Shown: piece after piece, positions 1 through 6,362 of the stretch
How the letters are laid out: each line of letters begins with the position of its first letter
Position numbering within the stretch: position 1 is the first letter of the stretch
Translations under genes and position numbers: made by a program
The notes under the pieces: generated by a model
Seen by the model: the letters and a program-made list of their open reading frames with translations, nothing else
Database searches by the model: none
Told to the model about the DNA's origin: nothing
DNA from: Microcaldota archaeon
GTDB taxonomy: Archaea > Micrarchaeota > Micrarchaeia > Anstonellales > Bilamarchaeaceae
Length of the DNA: 10,269 bases
Reading direction: 5' to 3'
NCBI GenBank assembly: GCA_020726005.1
Contig: DYTL01000025.1
Coordinates: forward strand, 1 to 10,269

Positions 1-16
1 ATAAATTCGCTAAAAA
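1..16 (+). repeat. Partial copy of repeat B at the window edge
   Basis: The first 16 bases are identical to 10065-10080, the downstream end of repeat B copy 1. The match stops at position 17, and its upstream part would lie outside the window. A 16-base AT-rich match is weak alone, but both places also lie upstream of a copy of repeat A, at different distances. Confidence 0.35.
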
Positions 17-114
17 TATCCTGCTGGGAAGAAATTATCTTGGGACATAAATCTCTTTCGGCCTTGTAAAAACTGGTCAAGAATTAACAAGGTCGTTGTA
101 TTTTTTATAATCTA

Positions 115-186
115 TACGAAAGATTAGAAAATATATTATTCGGTTCGCGCGAATGGTTTAGTTATAAAAGATGTTCAGAATTACTA
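115..186 (+). repeat. Repeat A, copy 1 (72 bp)
   Basis: It matches 4414-4485 at 68 of 72 positions without gaps, and its last 49 positions (137-185) correspond to 10116-10164. It contains the perfect 10-bp palindrome TTCGCGCGAA at 144-153. The four differences from copy 2 (138, 164, 167, 177) all have A here and G there. Its upstream half resembles a BRE/TATA promoter (CGAAAG, then AAAATATATT). It also reads open on the + strand, giving peptides such as YERLENILF and GSREWFSYKRC, so it may be a coding remnant. It ends 97 bp before the start codon of the next gene. Confidence 0.9.
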
Positions 187-195
187 GATTATTCG

Positions 196-247
196 TTACT
201 CGTGGTATTTTTAAACTCTTACTTTCTGGTTTGGAAATCACGAGTAA
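196..247. repeat. Inverted repeat, 9-bp arms
   Basis: TTACTCGTG (196-204) and CACGAGTAA (239-247) are perfect reverse complements separated by 34 bases. The right arm abuts the predicted promoter of the following gene. It could be a regulator-binding site, an RNA stem or the ends of a small decayed element. No T-run follows, which argues against an intrinsic terminator. Confidence 0.6.
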
Positions 248-264
248 TATAAACATTTATAAAT
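248..264 (+). promoter_or_regulatory. Archaeal TATA promoter for the 199-residue gene
   Basis: TTTATAAAT at 256-264 is a good archaeal TATA box, with A-rich sequence in the BRE position before it. Its centre is about 23 bp from the ATG at 283. Archaeal transcription starts about 25 bp downstream of the TATA box, so the mRNA would begin at or next to the start codon. This fits a leaderless message and the absence of a Shine-Dalgarno sequence. Confidence 0.6.
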
Positions 265-282
265 ATTGGAATTAGATATATT

Positions 283-882
283 ATGTGGCAATTAAAAATG
301 ACAATTGCACATAATCTTCCTTTGAGCAAAATTTTACTAAATATGAGAGGACTTATAGAAGCAGGGTCGCAATTTAAACACCATAAATGTCTTAATCCTG
401 ATAAAATGACATTCAACCCTGCCCTTTACGACGGACCATCTCCCAAAATTCAGTCTTATCAAAGAACTTTAAACGACCTCGAAGAAATAGCCAATATGTT
501 GGAGATGGTTTATGAAAAACAGATATACGACGGTAAAATGTCTGTAGGAGAATTAAATATGACTGATTACATTAGGATTTGTTCGCGTCTTTACAATTTA
601 CGTACACATTTAAATAATGAACTCGAAAACCTTTTGAATTTCTTTTCAAATCTTAATAATGTATATGCTAATTATAAAAAATTATCACAATCAAATGTAA
701 GTAGTACAAAGGTAGATACTGCGTTAATACAACTATGCCAAAGTGCTGAGGATCATGCAAAATTTGCAGATGAAATAACTATTCTTATATTTCATTTAAA
801 GCTAATTCTAAATTTTGGCTTTTTTTTGATTAATACTCTAAAAACTAGAAATTTCGATAACTTTATTTATATTAGCGTCTAA
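283..882 (+). CDS. Hypothetical protein, 199 aa, helical with hydrophobic C-terminal segment
   Basis: I do not recognise this protein. The ATG at 283 is chosen because a TATA box sits about 23 bp upstream, fitting leaderless transcription; the next in-frame ATG is at 298. The middle (about residues 60-130) is rich in Leu, Glu, Asn and Lys and looks helical, for example LNDLEEIANMLEMVYEKQ. Residues 165-186 form a hydrophobic stretch (ITILIFHLKLILNFGFFLIN...) that could be a tail membrane segment, although it carries one His and one Lys. No signal peptide, cysteine pairs or enzymatic motif are visible. The stop lies 18 bp before the ATG of the glutamine-synthetase-like gene, so the two may share a transcript. 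A lineage-specific gene is the likeliest explanation; spurious coding cannot be excluded. Confidence 0.6.
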   Translation: MWQLKMTIAHNLPLSKILLNMRGLIEAGSQFKHHKCLNPDKMTFNPALYDGPSPKIQSYQRTLNDLEEIANMLEMVYEKQIYDGKMSVGELNMTDYIRICSRLYNLRTHLNNELENLLNFFSNLNNVYANYKKLSQSNVSSTKVDTALIQLCQSAEDHAKFADEITILIFHLKLILNFGFFLINTLKTRNFDNFIYISV

Positions 883-890
883 TTAAATTT

Positions 891-896
891 GGTGAT
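891..896 (+). promoter_or_regulatory. Shine-Dalgarno GGTGAT of the GS-like gene
   Basis: GGTGAT matches the complement of the archaeal 16S rRNA 3' end and lies four bases before the ATG at 901. It sets the start at 901 rather than at the in-frame TTG or GTG (889, 892), which overlap the site. The same arrangement occurs before 4581. Confidence 0.75.
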
Positions 897-900
897 TGTA

Positions 901-2268
901 ATGCCTAGTGTTGAAGAATCGCTTGAATTTATAAAAACTAACGAGATAAAATGGGTTGGACTTCAATTTGTAAATATTGATGGTCAGCTCCAAAATAAAA
1001 CAATTTCGAGTAAGGACTTTGGAAGCAATGCATTTTCTAATGGAATAGGTACTGAATTAGACGAAATATTTGGATATACTGGAAAACGACTTACATTAGT
1101 TCCTGATTCGGATACTTTTGCGAGAATTCCATGGGAGCCAAATACTATGCGTTTTATTTCAAATATATATTCAACAGATAAGGAAAGATTTATGCGCGAT
1201 TCTCGCTATTCAATAGAAAGAATTAATATAAATGCAAAAGCGATGGGAATAGGTGACGTGCAGATTGGAACTGAAATAGAATATTATTTGTTGGATAGCG
1301 TAACCGGGGACAAAACAGTTCCTGAAAGGGGCTCAAATTATGTGGTGGATACGCGCGAAGCGCTTTGGAATCCAACTCCATTCTGGAATTCAAAAAACGG
1401 TGCGTTTATGAGTCAGCCACAAGATAGCTTTTATGCGATACGAGTGCAAATAGCAGAACTTATGGAAGATCAATTTCGTTATACAATAGATTCGCATAGC
1501 CATGGGCGCTCACCAAATGGACAACAAAAAATGAAAATAAGACCATATAACGCGAAAATTGCCGCAGATGCACTTATAACGTTTAAACACATTGTACGCA
1601 ATATTTTGTTCATTGCGAATGGAGTAGCGACGTTTATGCCATTTCCAATATCTGGTGATAATGGAAGCGCGCTAAATATAAATCAAAGAATACGCAAAGG
1701 CATTGTGAATCTTTTTTATGAAGAAAAAGGTGATTTTGGAGGTTTAAGCCAAACCGCACTTTATTATATTGGAGGCATACTTGAACATGCAGAAGCATTA
1801 AGTATATTTACTTCTCCGACTACGAATTCATACAAAAAATTAAAAAGCGACCCGCGTTATGTGACGTGGAGTAAAACAAATCAAAACGCGCTTATAACTA
1901 TTGAACAAAGCGAAGAAGAACGTTCGATAGTTTATACAGGTGCAGATCCTTCGGTAAATCCTTATCTTGCATACGCAGTAGTAGTTGCTGCGGGTTTAGA
2001 TGGAATAAAAAACAAATCCGAGCCTGGTAAGCCAATTGATGAGAATATTTTAGGAATGGACAACAAAAAAATGAAAGAACTTAAAATAAGGACACTTCCA
2101 GGAAACATTACGGAATCAATTTCAGCTTTGGAAAGCGATAATAAATTCCTTAAAGGATTTATTTCATCAGAATTGCTTTCTGAATATCTTGAACAAAAGC
2201 TTGTTGAACATAAAGAAAACGAAAAAAGGCCAACTGCATTTGAAATGGAAACATATTTCAATCGTTAG
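901..2268 (+). CDS. Glutamine synthetase-like protein (GlnA fold) with a degraded active site
   Basis: This 455-residue protein has the length and order of a GlnA-type glutamine synthetase: a beta-grasp N-terminal domain (about 1-100), then the catalytic barrel. Framework motifs are clear: GTEIEYYLL (123-131), ATFMPFP, GGILEHAEAL, NSYKKL (309-314), NPYLAYA (from 353) and AGLDGIKNK. Compared from memory with canonical enzymes (Salmonella numbering), E129 and E131 survive as E125 and E127. E212 aligns with R203, E220 with K210, H269 with N259, E357 with V344, R339 with Q328, R344 with T333 and R359 with T346. The loop carrying E327 is shortened, and the FDGSS motif reads TELDE. ATP-dependent glutamine formation therefore looks unlikely. 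The frame is intact and has a strong ribosome-binding site, so a structural, regulatory or altered-substrate role is more plausible than a pseudogene. Family membership is certain; function is not. Confidence 0.9.
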   Translation: MPSVEESLEFIKTNEIKWVGLQFVNIDGQLQNKTISSKDFGSNAFSNGIGTELDEIFGYTGKRLTLVPDSDTFARIPWEPNTMRFISNIYSTDKERFMRDSRYSIERININAKAMGIGDVQIGTEIEYYLLDSVTGDKTVPERGSNYVVDTREALWNPTPFWNSKNGAFMSQPQDSFYAIRVQIAELMEDQFRYTIDSHSHGRSPNGQQKMKIRPYNAKIAADALITFKHIVRNILFIANGVATFMPFPISGDNGSALNINQRIRKGIVNLFYEEKGDFGGLSQTALYYIGGILEHAEALSIFTSPTTNSYKKLKSDPRYVTWSKTNQNALITIEQSEEERSIVYTGADPSVNPYLAYAVVVAAGLDGIKNKSEPGKPIDENILGMDNKKMKELKIRTLPGNITESISALESDNKFLKGFISSELLSEYLEQKLVEHKENEKRPTAFEMETYFNR

Positions 2269-2517
2269 CATAATTTTGCGCAACAAAAACGCGAAGGATT
2301 ATATTAGAGCAAAATAACAGACGAATTTTACTTTAAACAAAATGCGTTTAAATTTTAAGTAATATAGAGATTTTATTGTTTTTGGCATTGGACCAAAAAA
2401 GAAGCTAAAAAGTCTTGTTAACCCAGATGAAGAATCAAGATGATTGCGACAGATTTTAGACAATTGCAAGCCGAACCCTAAACTAGAATAGATATTATAC
2501 AATCATTCAATCACTAA
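2269..2517. other. Intergenic DNA without a supportable gene
   Basis: No gene, tRNA or clear terminator is visible. An 8-bp palindrome TTGCGCAA (2276-2283) lies just behind the preceding stop. A short open stretch at 2363-2440 reads GIGPKKKLKSLVNPDEESR before a stop, which looks protein-like but is too short to assign. The stretch may be decayed coding sequence. Confidence 0.5.
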
Positions 2518-2684
2518 GAAGAAATATTTATCAGAATTTGTCAGTCAAAGACAAACCAAATATTAGCGTACTTACAGAAAAACAATATGATCAAAGCAGA
2601 ACAACACGCAAACTTAGTCGGAATTTCAAAAATTTATACGAAAGATTAAAAAATATATTTTTATATATTTCCTTTCAATAATTT
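2518..2684 (+). pseudogene. Frameshifted remnant of a small HTH-type protein
   Basis: From 2518 a frame stays open for 43 codons to a TAA at 2647-2649, with an ATG at 2587. It contains ILAYLQKNNMIKAEQ followed by HANLVGISK. This resembles the helix-turn-helix of winged-helix regulators, in which a turn such as LVGISK leads into the recognition helix. At the A-run 2628-2632 (TTTCAAAAATTT), one added A would join it to the next frame, NLYERLKNI, which ends at a TAA at 2682-2684. The YERLKNI codons are the same DNA as the upstream half of repeat A. I infer a decayed member of a multi-copy gene family. Family identity is from pattern only. Confidence 0.4.
2635..2667 (+). promoter_or_regulatory. 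thyX promoter, overlapping a partial copy of repeat A
   Basis: CGAAAG (2639-2644) as BRE and the AT-rich AAATATATTTTTATATA (2651-2667) as TATA region lie about 30-45 bp before the thyX ATG, predicting a very short leader. Positions 2635-2659 match repeat A copy 1 (113-137) at 24 of 25 bases, so the promoter appears to be made from the upstream half of that repeat. Confidence 0.55.
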
Positions 2685-2697
2685 TGTGGTACTTATT

Positions 2698-4317
2698 ATG
2701 TCTGAATTTAGTCATGAAGAAGAAAAAATACTTTCTAATTTCGTAACCAATACAGATAGGGATATTTTTTGCCTTATTAATCTTCCAGAAGTAGTTAAAG
2801 GCGCGCTTTTCTCCCGTTATTCAAGAAGCACAAAAAGCCTTAGGCGTGTACTTTTAGATGAATTTATTTTAAACAAAAAAATTGGTTTTGCAGAAATACT
2901 CGACACTCAGGAAAGCAATGGTACTTCAAAAATTATTGCAACCCAGAAGGCAGAAGAATTTTATGAGCGCGTGCTTGTTGGTTTTGGCGATGATAGCATT
3001 GCAGAACTTGCGGGTGCGCATGTAGCAATAGAAAATATTTCCAACATTGCAACCAAATGCATAGAGGATTCACGCTTAGGTATTTCACCTTTGGAAAAAT
3101 CTACGCGTTATATCTATTTTGACCAGAAATCAAACAAAAAATATCCTTTCTACCGTGAGCCAACAATAATAAATTCGGAATTCGCAGAAATTTACGAGAA
3201 CGGATGTAATCTGCTTTTTGATGTTTATGCAAAATTAGTTCCGAAAATGTCTAAATTCTATGAAGAAAAATTTTCTAAAGAGGCAGAGGTTTCAGAGCGT
3301 GCGTTCGCATCTACTTTAAGGGCAAAAACCTGCGATACGCTTAGAGGACTTCTTCCTGCAAGTACGCTTACAAGTATGGGCACATTCGGAAATGGTAGGA
3401 GTTTTGAATATCTGCTAACAAAAATGTACGCAAATGATCTTAAAGAAATAAATAATATTGCAGTAGTTCTTCATGAAGAACTTAGACAAGTAATTCCTGC
3501 ATTCGTAAAAAGAACAAATGATAAACACGGAAAAGCACAACAGGAATATATTTCTAAAACCGTAGCATCGGTAACGAATTTACTAGAAAAATTAGTAAAA
3601 AATACACGTTCTGAAGCAGGAGAAACAGTTTTCCTTTCTGATTATGATAAAGACGCGGAATTGAAAATACTAACAGCAATAATCTATTTGAATTTGCATG
3701 TTTCAATAAAAGATGCACAGCAGATTACAAATTCTTTAAATAAAGAAAAAAAACAAGAGCTAATTTCCGCGTATATAGGCGAACGACAAAATAGAAGGCA
3801 CAAACCATATCGCGCATTTGAAAATACTTACTACACCTTTGATATTTGTGCGAATTTCGGTGCATATCGAGATATGCATAGGCATCGAGTATTAACACAA
3901 GAACGCCAACTTCTTAGTACGAATTTGGGTTATGATTTCCCAAAAGATATTGCAGAAGCCGGATTTGAGAGTGAGTTCAGAGATGCAATGACCGCGGCAA
4001 GAAATACTTACGAAACTATTTCCAAAAAAATGCCAAAACAAGCACAATATGCTGTTCCTTTTGCATATAAAATAAGATGGTATATGAAAATGAATTTGCG
4101 CGAAGCATATCATATTTCTGAATTACGTTCAGTTCAACAAGGGCATCCTGATTACAGAAAAATCGCGCAGGAAATTTATAAAAAAATAAAAAAAGTTCAT
4201 CCAAATCTTGCAAATGGAATGAAATTTGTGAATTTAAAGGATTATGAATTAGAGCGTTTGGAAGCAGAGAAGAAGATAGATAGAACAATTGAAAAATTTA
4301 CCGCAGTATCTTCATAG
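2698..4317 (+). CDS. thyX: FAD-dependent thymidylate synthase, tandem-domain ThyX
   Basis: ThyX methylates dUMP to dTMP using methylenetetrahydrofolate, FAD and NADPH. This 539-residue protein is about twice the usual 220-250 and contains two ThyX-like halves, a layout I know from some archaea and small-genome bacteria. Half one has DDSIAEL (98-104), STRYIYFD (135-142) and DTLRGLLPAST (213-223). Half two has ERQNRRHKP (362-370), the flavin/nucleotide motif as RHRVLTQERQLLS (395-407), and NLREAYHISELR (466-477), matching the C-terminal substrate-binding helix. The RHR motif is complete only in half two; half one has EDSRLGISPLEKSTRY instead. The canonical RHRxxSxNxxSxR spacing is not kept exactly in either. 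The ATG at 2698 is preferred over the in-frame GTG at 2686 because the promoter would start transcription near 2690. It stands alone, with debris upstream and a repeat downstream. No second thymidylate synthase is visible here. Confidence 0.9.
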   Translation: MSEFSHEEEKILSNFVTNTDRDIFCLINLPEVVKGALFSRYSRSTKSLRRVLLDEFILNKKIGFAEILDTQESNGTSKIIATQKAEEFYERVLVGFGDDSIAELAGAHVAIENISNIATKCIEDSRLGISPLEKSTRYIYFDQKSNKKYPFYREPTIINSEFAEIYENGCNLLFDVYAKLVPKMSKFYEEKFSKEAEVSERAFASTLRAKTCDTLRGLLPASTLTSMGTFGNGRSFEYLLTKMYANDLKEINNIAVVLHEELRQVIPAFVKRTNDKHGKAQQEYISKTVASVTNLLEKLVKNTRSEAGETVFLSDYDKDAELKILTAIIYLNLHVSIKDAQQITNSLNKEKKQELISAYIGERQNRRHKPYRAFENTYYTFDICANFGAYRDMHRHRVLTQERQLLSTNLGYDFPKDIAEAGFESEFRDAMTAARNTYETISKKMPKQAQYAVPFAYKIRWYMKMNLREAYHISELRSVQQGHPDYRKIAQEIYKKIKKVHPNLANGMKFVNLKDYELERLEAEKKIDRTIEKFTAVSS

Positions 4318-4413
4318 TGTTACCTGTAAATTCGATTCGAGGATGATTAAATTTATTTCAAATTAGTTGGATTACTGCAAATCGCAATTTTTTATATATG
4401 CAATTTTTATATG

Positions 4414-4485
4414 TACGAAAGATTAGAAAATATATTGTTCGGTTCGCGCGAATGGTTTAGTTGTAGAAGATGTTCGGAATTACTA
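4414..4485 (+). repeat. Repeat A, copy 2 (72 bp)
   Basis: It matches copy 1 (115-186) at 68 of 72 positions, and its 49-bp core (4436-4484) is identical to copy 3 (10116-10164). The palindrome TTCGCGCGAA is at 4443-4452. TGTTCGG occurs twice in the core, 35 bases apart. Read in frame from an ATG at 4411 it gives MYERLENILF and GSREWFSCRRCSELL, then runs on without similarity to copy 1. It ends 96 bp before the ATG of the UPF0147 gene. The preceding spacer (4318-4413) holds a T6 run at 4388-4393, which could help end thyX transcription, and a local duplication of GCAATTTT-type sequence. Confidence 0.9.
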
Positions 4486-4506
4486 AATCAAAGAAACTTA
4501 CAAATC

Positions 4507-4518
4507 CTTTTTATATCT
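4507..4518 (+). promoter_or_regulatory. Candidate TATA promoter of the UPF0147-DP1-DP2 cluster
   Basis: CCTTTTTATATC contains a TATA-like box. Transcription about 25 bp downstream would start near 4540 and give a leader of about 40 nt carrying the GGTGAT ribosome-binding site at 4571-4576. A second TATA-like sequence (TTTTTATAAA, 4561-4570) is too close to the ATG to serve as its promoter. The upstream half of repeat A copy 2 (4417-4436) is another candidate. Confidence 0.45.
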
Positions 4519-4570
4519 TTTCTGATAATCAATTTTTGCATGTGATTTTCTTAATTTAACTTTTTATAAA

Positions 4571-4576
4571 GGTGAT
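4571..4576 (+). promoter_or_regulatory. Shine-Dalgarno GGTGAT of the UPF0147 gene
   Basis: GGTGAT lies four bases before the ATG at 4581, with the same sequence and spacing as the site before 901. It places the start at 4581 rather than at the in-frame GTG 4572, which overlaps it. Confidence 0.75.
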
Positions 4577-4580
4577 AGTG

Positions 4581-4829
4581 ATGGAAACTAAACTGCAATC
4601 TGTAATAGAGATGATTAATTTTGTTCTTGAAGATCCTTCGATTCCGAAGAACATCAAAAAAGTCTTGAGCGATGCGAAAATCCGGCTTAATGGAAAAGAA
4701 GATATTATAGTAAAAGTTAGTGCAGCAATTTATCTTATTGAGCCAGTAAGCGAAGACGTGAACATGCCTTCGCACGCACGCACGCAAATCTGGGCAATTA
4801 TCAGTGCACTTGAATCAATAAAATATTAG
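4581..4829 (+). CDS. UPF0147 family protein
   Basis: This 82-residue acidic, probably all-helical protein belongs to the archaeal family UPF0147, whose function is unknown. Recognisable family features are the N-terminal DPSIPKNI (18-25), the central alanine-rich region and the conserved MPSHARTQIW (62-71) near the C-terminus. Its length is normal for the family. There are no cysteines, membrane segments or catalytic motifs. The stop is 12 bp before the ATG of DP1, and the GGTG ribosome-binding site of DP1 directly follows it, so the two genes are almost certainly cotranscribed. Pairing with PolD genes hints at a role in DNA replication or its control; that is inference from position only. 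Confidence 0.92.
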   Translation: METKLQSVIEMINFVLEDPSIPKNIKKVLSDAKIRLNGKEDIIVKVSAAIYLIEPVSEDVNMPSHARTQIWAIISALESIKY

Positions 4830-4841
4830 TGGTGCTTATGC

Positions 4842-6263
4842 ATGCTGGAAAAGCTCAGGGAAAGAGGAATTCGCGTTGCCCTTGAAGCAGAATCACTAAT
4901 TCAACAGGCAAATGTAATTGACGAACTTATTTCTTTACAAAAACCCTTTATATCAAAAAAGGATGTTGAAGATGCGATTTTACGTTTATCTATATCTGAA
5001 AAAATTGAAGTAGTAAGGAATAAAAGTCGTCCGCATGCTGCGGAATATTCTTCAAATGTAAAAGTTATTCATCAACTTGATGTTACTGGAAAATCACGCA
5101 CTACTGGGAGTGTTGATGATTTTGTCGCATATTTCAGAAACCGCTTTCAAAGAATGAGCAAACTTCTTTCAGCTCCGTCAAAATATCCAAATACTTATTT
5201 AGAAGATATTCGACGCAATATAAATCAGAATGTGCGTATTATAGCTCTTGTTTATGAAAAGAGAGATACAAAAAAAGGAAGTATTCTTCTTGAAATAGAA
5301 GATTTTACAGGATGGTTCAAAGCTGTAATTTCGCGTAAAAATGAAAAGATCTACGAAAAAGCGCGCGCGGTTCTTAAAGATGACATAATTTCAATTACAG
5401 GTAAAGTACTTGAACCATTTATAATAGTGGAAGATATAGAATGGCCCGACATGCCAATAATGAAGGAAAAGAAAATAAGTGAGGTTGATCTGGCATGCGT
5501 ATATATTTCAGATATCCATCTTGGTTCAAGGCATTTTTTAGATAAACAATTTATGCGTTTTATCGATTGGCTTAATGGAAGAGGAAATGAGATTGAAATT
5601 GCAGGAAAAGTAAAATATCTTATTATTGCCGGAGATATTGCAGATGGTATAGGAATATATCCGAATCAGGAAAAAGATTTGATAATAAAAGATATTTACA
5701 AACAATACGAGGTGTTTGATAATTATATGGAAATGCTTCCTGATTATATTAAAATAATTATTGCTCCTGGAAACCACGACGCAGTAAGAAGAGCAGAACC
5801 AATGCCTGCACTTGATAATACAATAATAAAAAGCGACGTAATAAAAATAGGAAATCCATCAACCATAGTTATTGAAGGAATTCGCAACGTGATTTACCAC
5901 GGAACTTCAATAGATTCTATGATTTCGAATATTCCTGGACTTTCATACAACAATCCTGAAAAAGTTTCGCGCGAATATTTAAAAAGAAGGCATCTTTCTC
6001 CGGTTTATGGAGGTAATCTCATAATTCCAGAGCGCGTTGATTATTTGGTGCTTGAAGACGAACCTGATGTTTTGCATGTTGGACATGTGCACAAACATGG
6101 ATACATGAAATACAGGAAAACACATTTAATCAATTCCGGAACTTTTCAGGACCGAACCGATTTTCAGGTTGAGCAAGGACATGTCCCCACGCCAGGAATA
6201 GTAGGAGTATTAGAAATGAAAACAAGCACATATAAAACGATTGATTTTAGTAAGGGAAGTTAA
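4842..6263 (+). CDS. polB: DNA polymerase D small subunit DP1 (3'-5' exonuclease)
   Basis: DP1 is the proofreading subunit of archaeal family-D DNA polymerase and pairs with DP2. The 473-residue protein has an N-terminal helical region (about 1-50), a linker, an OB fold (about 125-205, around VRIIALVYEK and ILLEIEDFTGWFKAVI), and a calcineurin/Mre11-like phosphoesterase domain from about 215. All metal-binding motifs are intact: SDIHLGS (D224, H226), GDIADG (D265), GNHD (N311, H312), H353 and GHVHKHG (H415, H417). It should therefore be an active nuclease, unlike the eukaryotic B subunits. Of two overlapping ATGs, 4838 runs into an early stop, so 4842 is the start, with GGTG at 4831-4834 as ribosome-binding site. 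UPF0147 precedes it by 12 bp, and DP2 follows after 99 bp. Nothing suggests truncation or transfer. Confidence 0.96.
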   Translation: MLEKLRERGIRVALEAESLIQQANVIDELISLQKPFISKKDVEDAILRLSISEKIEVVRNKSRPHAAEYSSNVKVIHQLDVTGKSRTTGSVDDFVAYFRNRFQRMSKLLSAPSKYPNTYLEDIRRNINQNVRIIALVYEKRDTKKGSILLEIEDFTGWFKAVISRKNEKIYEKARAVLKDDIISITGKVLEPFIIVEDIEWPDMPIMKEKKISEVDLACVYISDIHLGSRHFLDKQFMRFIDWLNGRGNEIEIAGKVKYLIIAGDIADGIGIYPNQEKDLIIKDIYKQYEVFDNYMEMLPDYIKIIIAPGNHDAVRRAEPMPALDNTIIKSDVIKIGNPSTIVIEGIRNVIYHGTSIDSMISNIPGLSYNNPEKVSREYLKRRHLSPVYGGNLIIPERVDYLVLEDEPDVLHVGHVHKHGYMKYRKTHLINSGTFQDRTDFQVEQGHVPTPGIVGVLEMKTSTYKTIDFSKGS

Positions 6264-6362
6264 GATGTTTAAAGAATCAAAATTTTGTAAAAAAACAGAA
6301 TGAAGTGGTTTACACAAGGTTGCCATTATCCACTCGCATAATAATGATAATTAGATGACTAT
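6264..6362. other. DP1-DP2 spacer
   Basis: This 99-bp gap holds no gene. It has a short inverted repeat, AGTGG (6304-6308) and CCACT (6330-6334), and an AT-rich stretch (ATAATAATGATAA, near 6338-6350) about 20 bp before the DP2 ATG. That could be a weak separate promoter giving a nearly leaderless DP2 message. No good Shine-Dalgarno is visible before 6363, in contrast to the other genes. Confidence 0.35.

Noticed and set aside
14..127. 37-codon open frame at the left edge (PAGKKLSWDINLFRPCKNW...) ending in TAG
   Set aside because: It has no start codon and no recognised family, and its last codons are inside repeat A. It may be debris or chance.
140..156. GGTTCGCGCGAAT in repeat A resembles a tRNA T-arm
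   Set aside because: The T-arm needs GGTTCRANNCC closed by a stem. Here the sequence is a self-complementary palindrome and no acceptor, D-arm or anticodon arm can be built around it in any copy.
2363..2443. Protein-like stretch GIGPKKKLKSLVNPDEESR ending in TGA
   Set aside because: Only 26 codons between stops, no start and no family recognised; kept as possible debris in the intergenic entry.
2299..2502. 67-codon minus-strand open frame
   Set aside because: No promoter, ribosome-binding site or recognisable protein; composition is typical of reverse-strand AT-rich DNA.
3892..4288. Minus-strand open frames opposite thyX
   Set aside because: They are shadows of a strongly conserved coding region and lack their own start signals.
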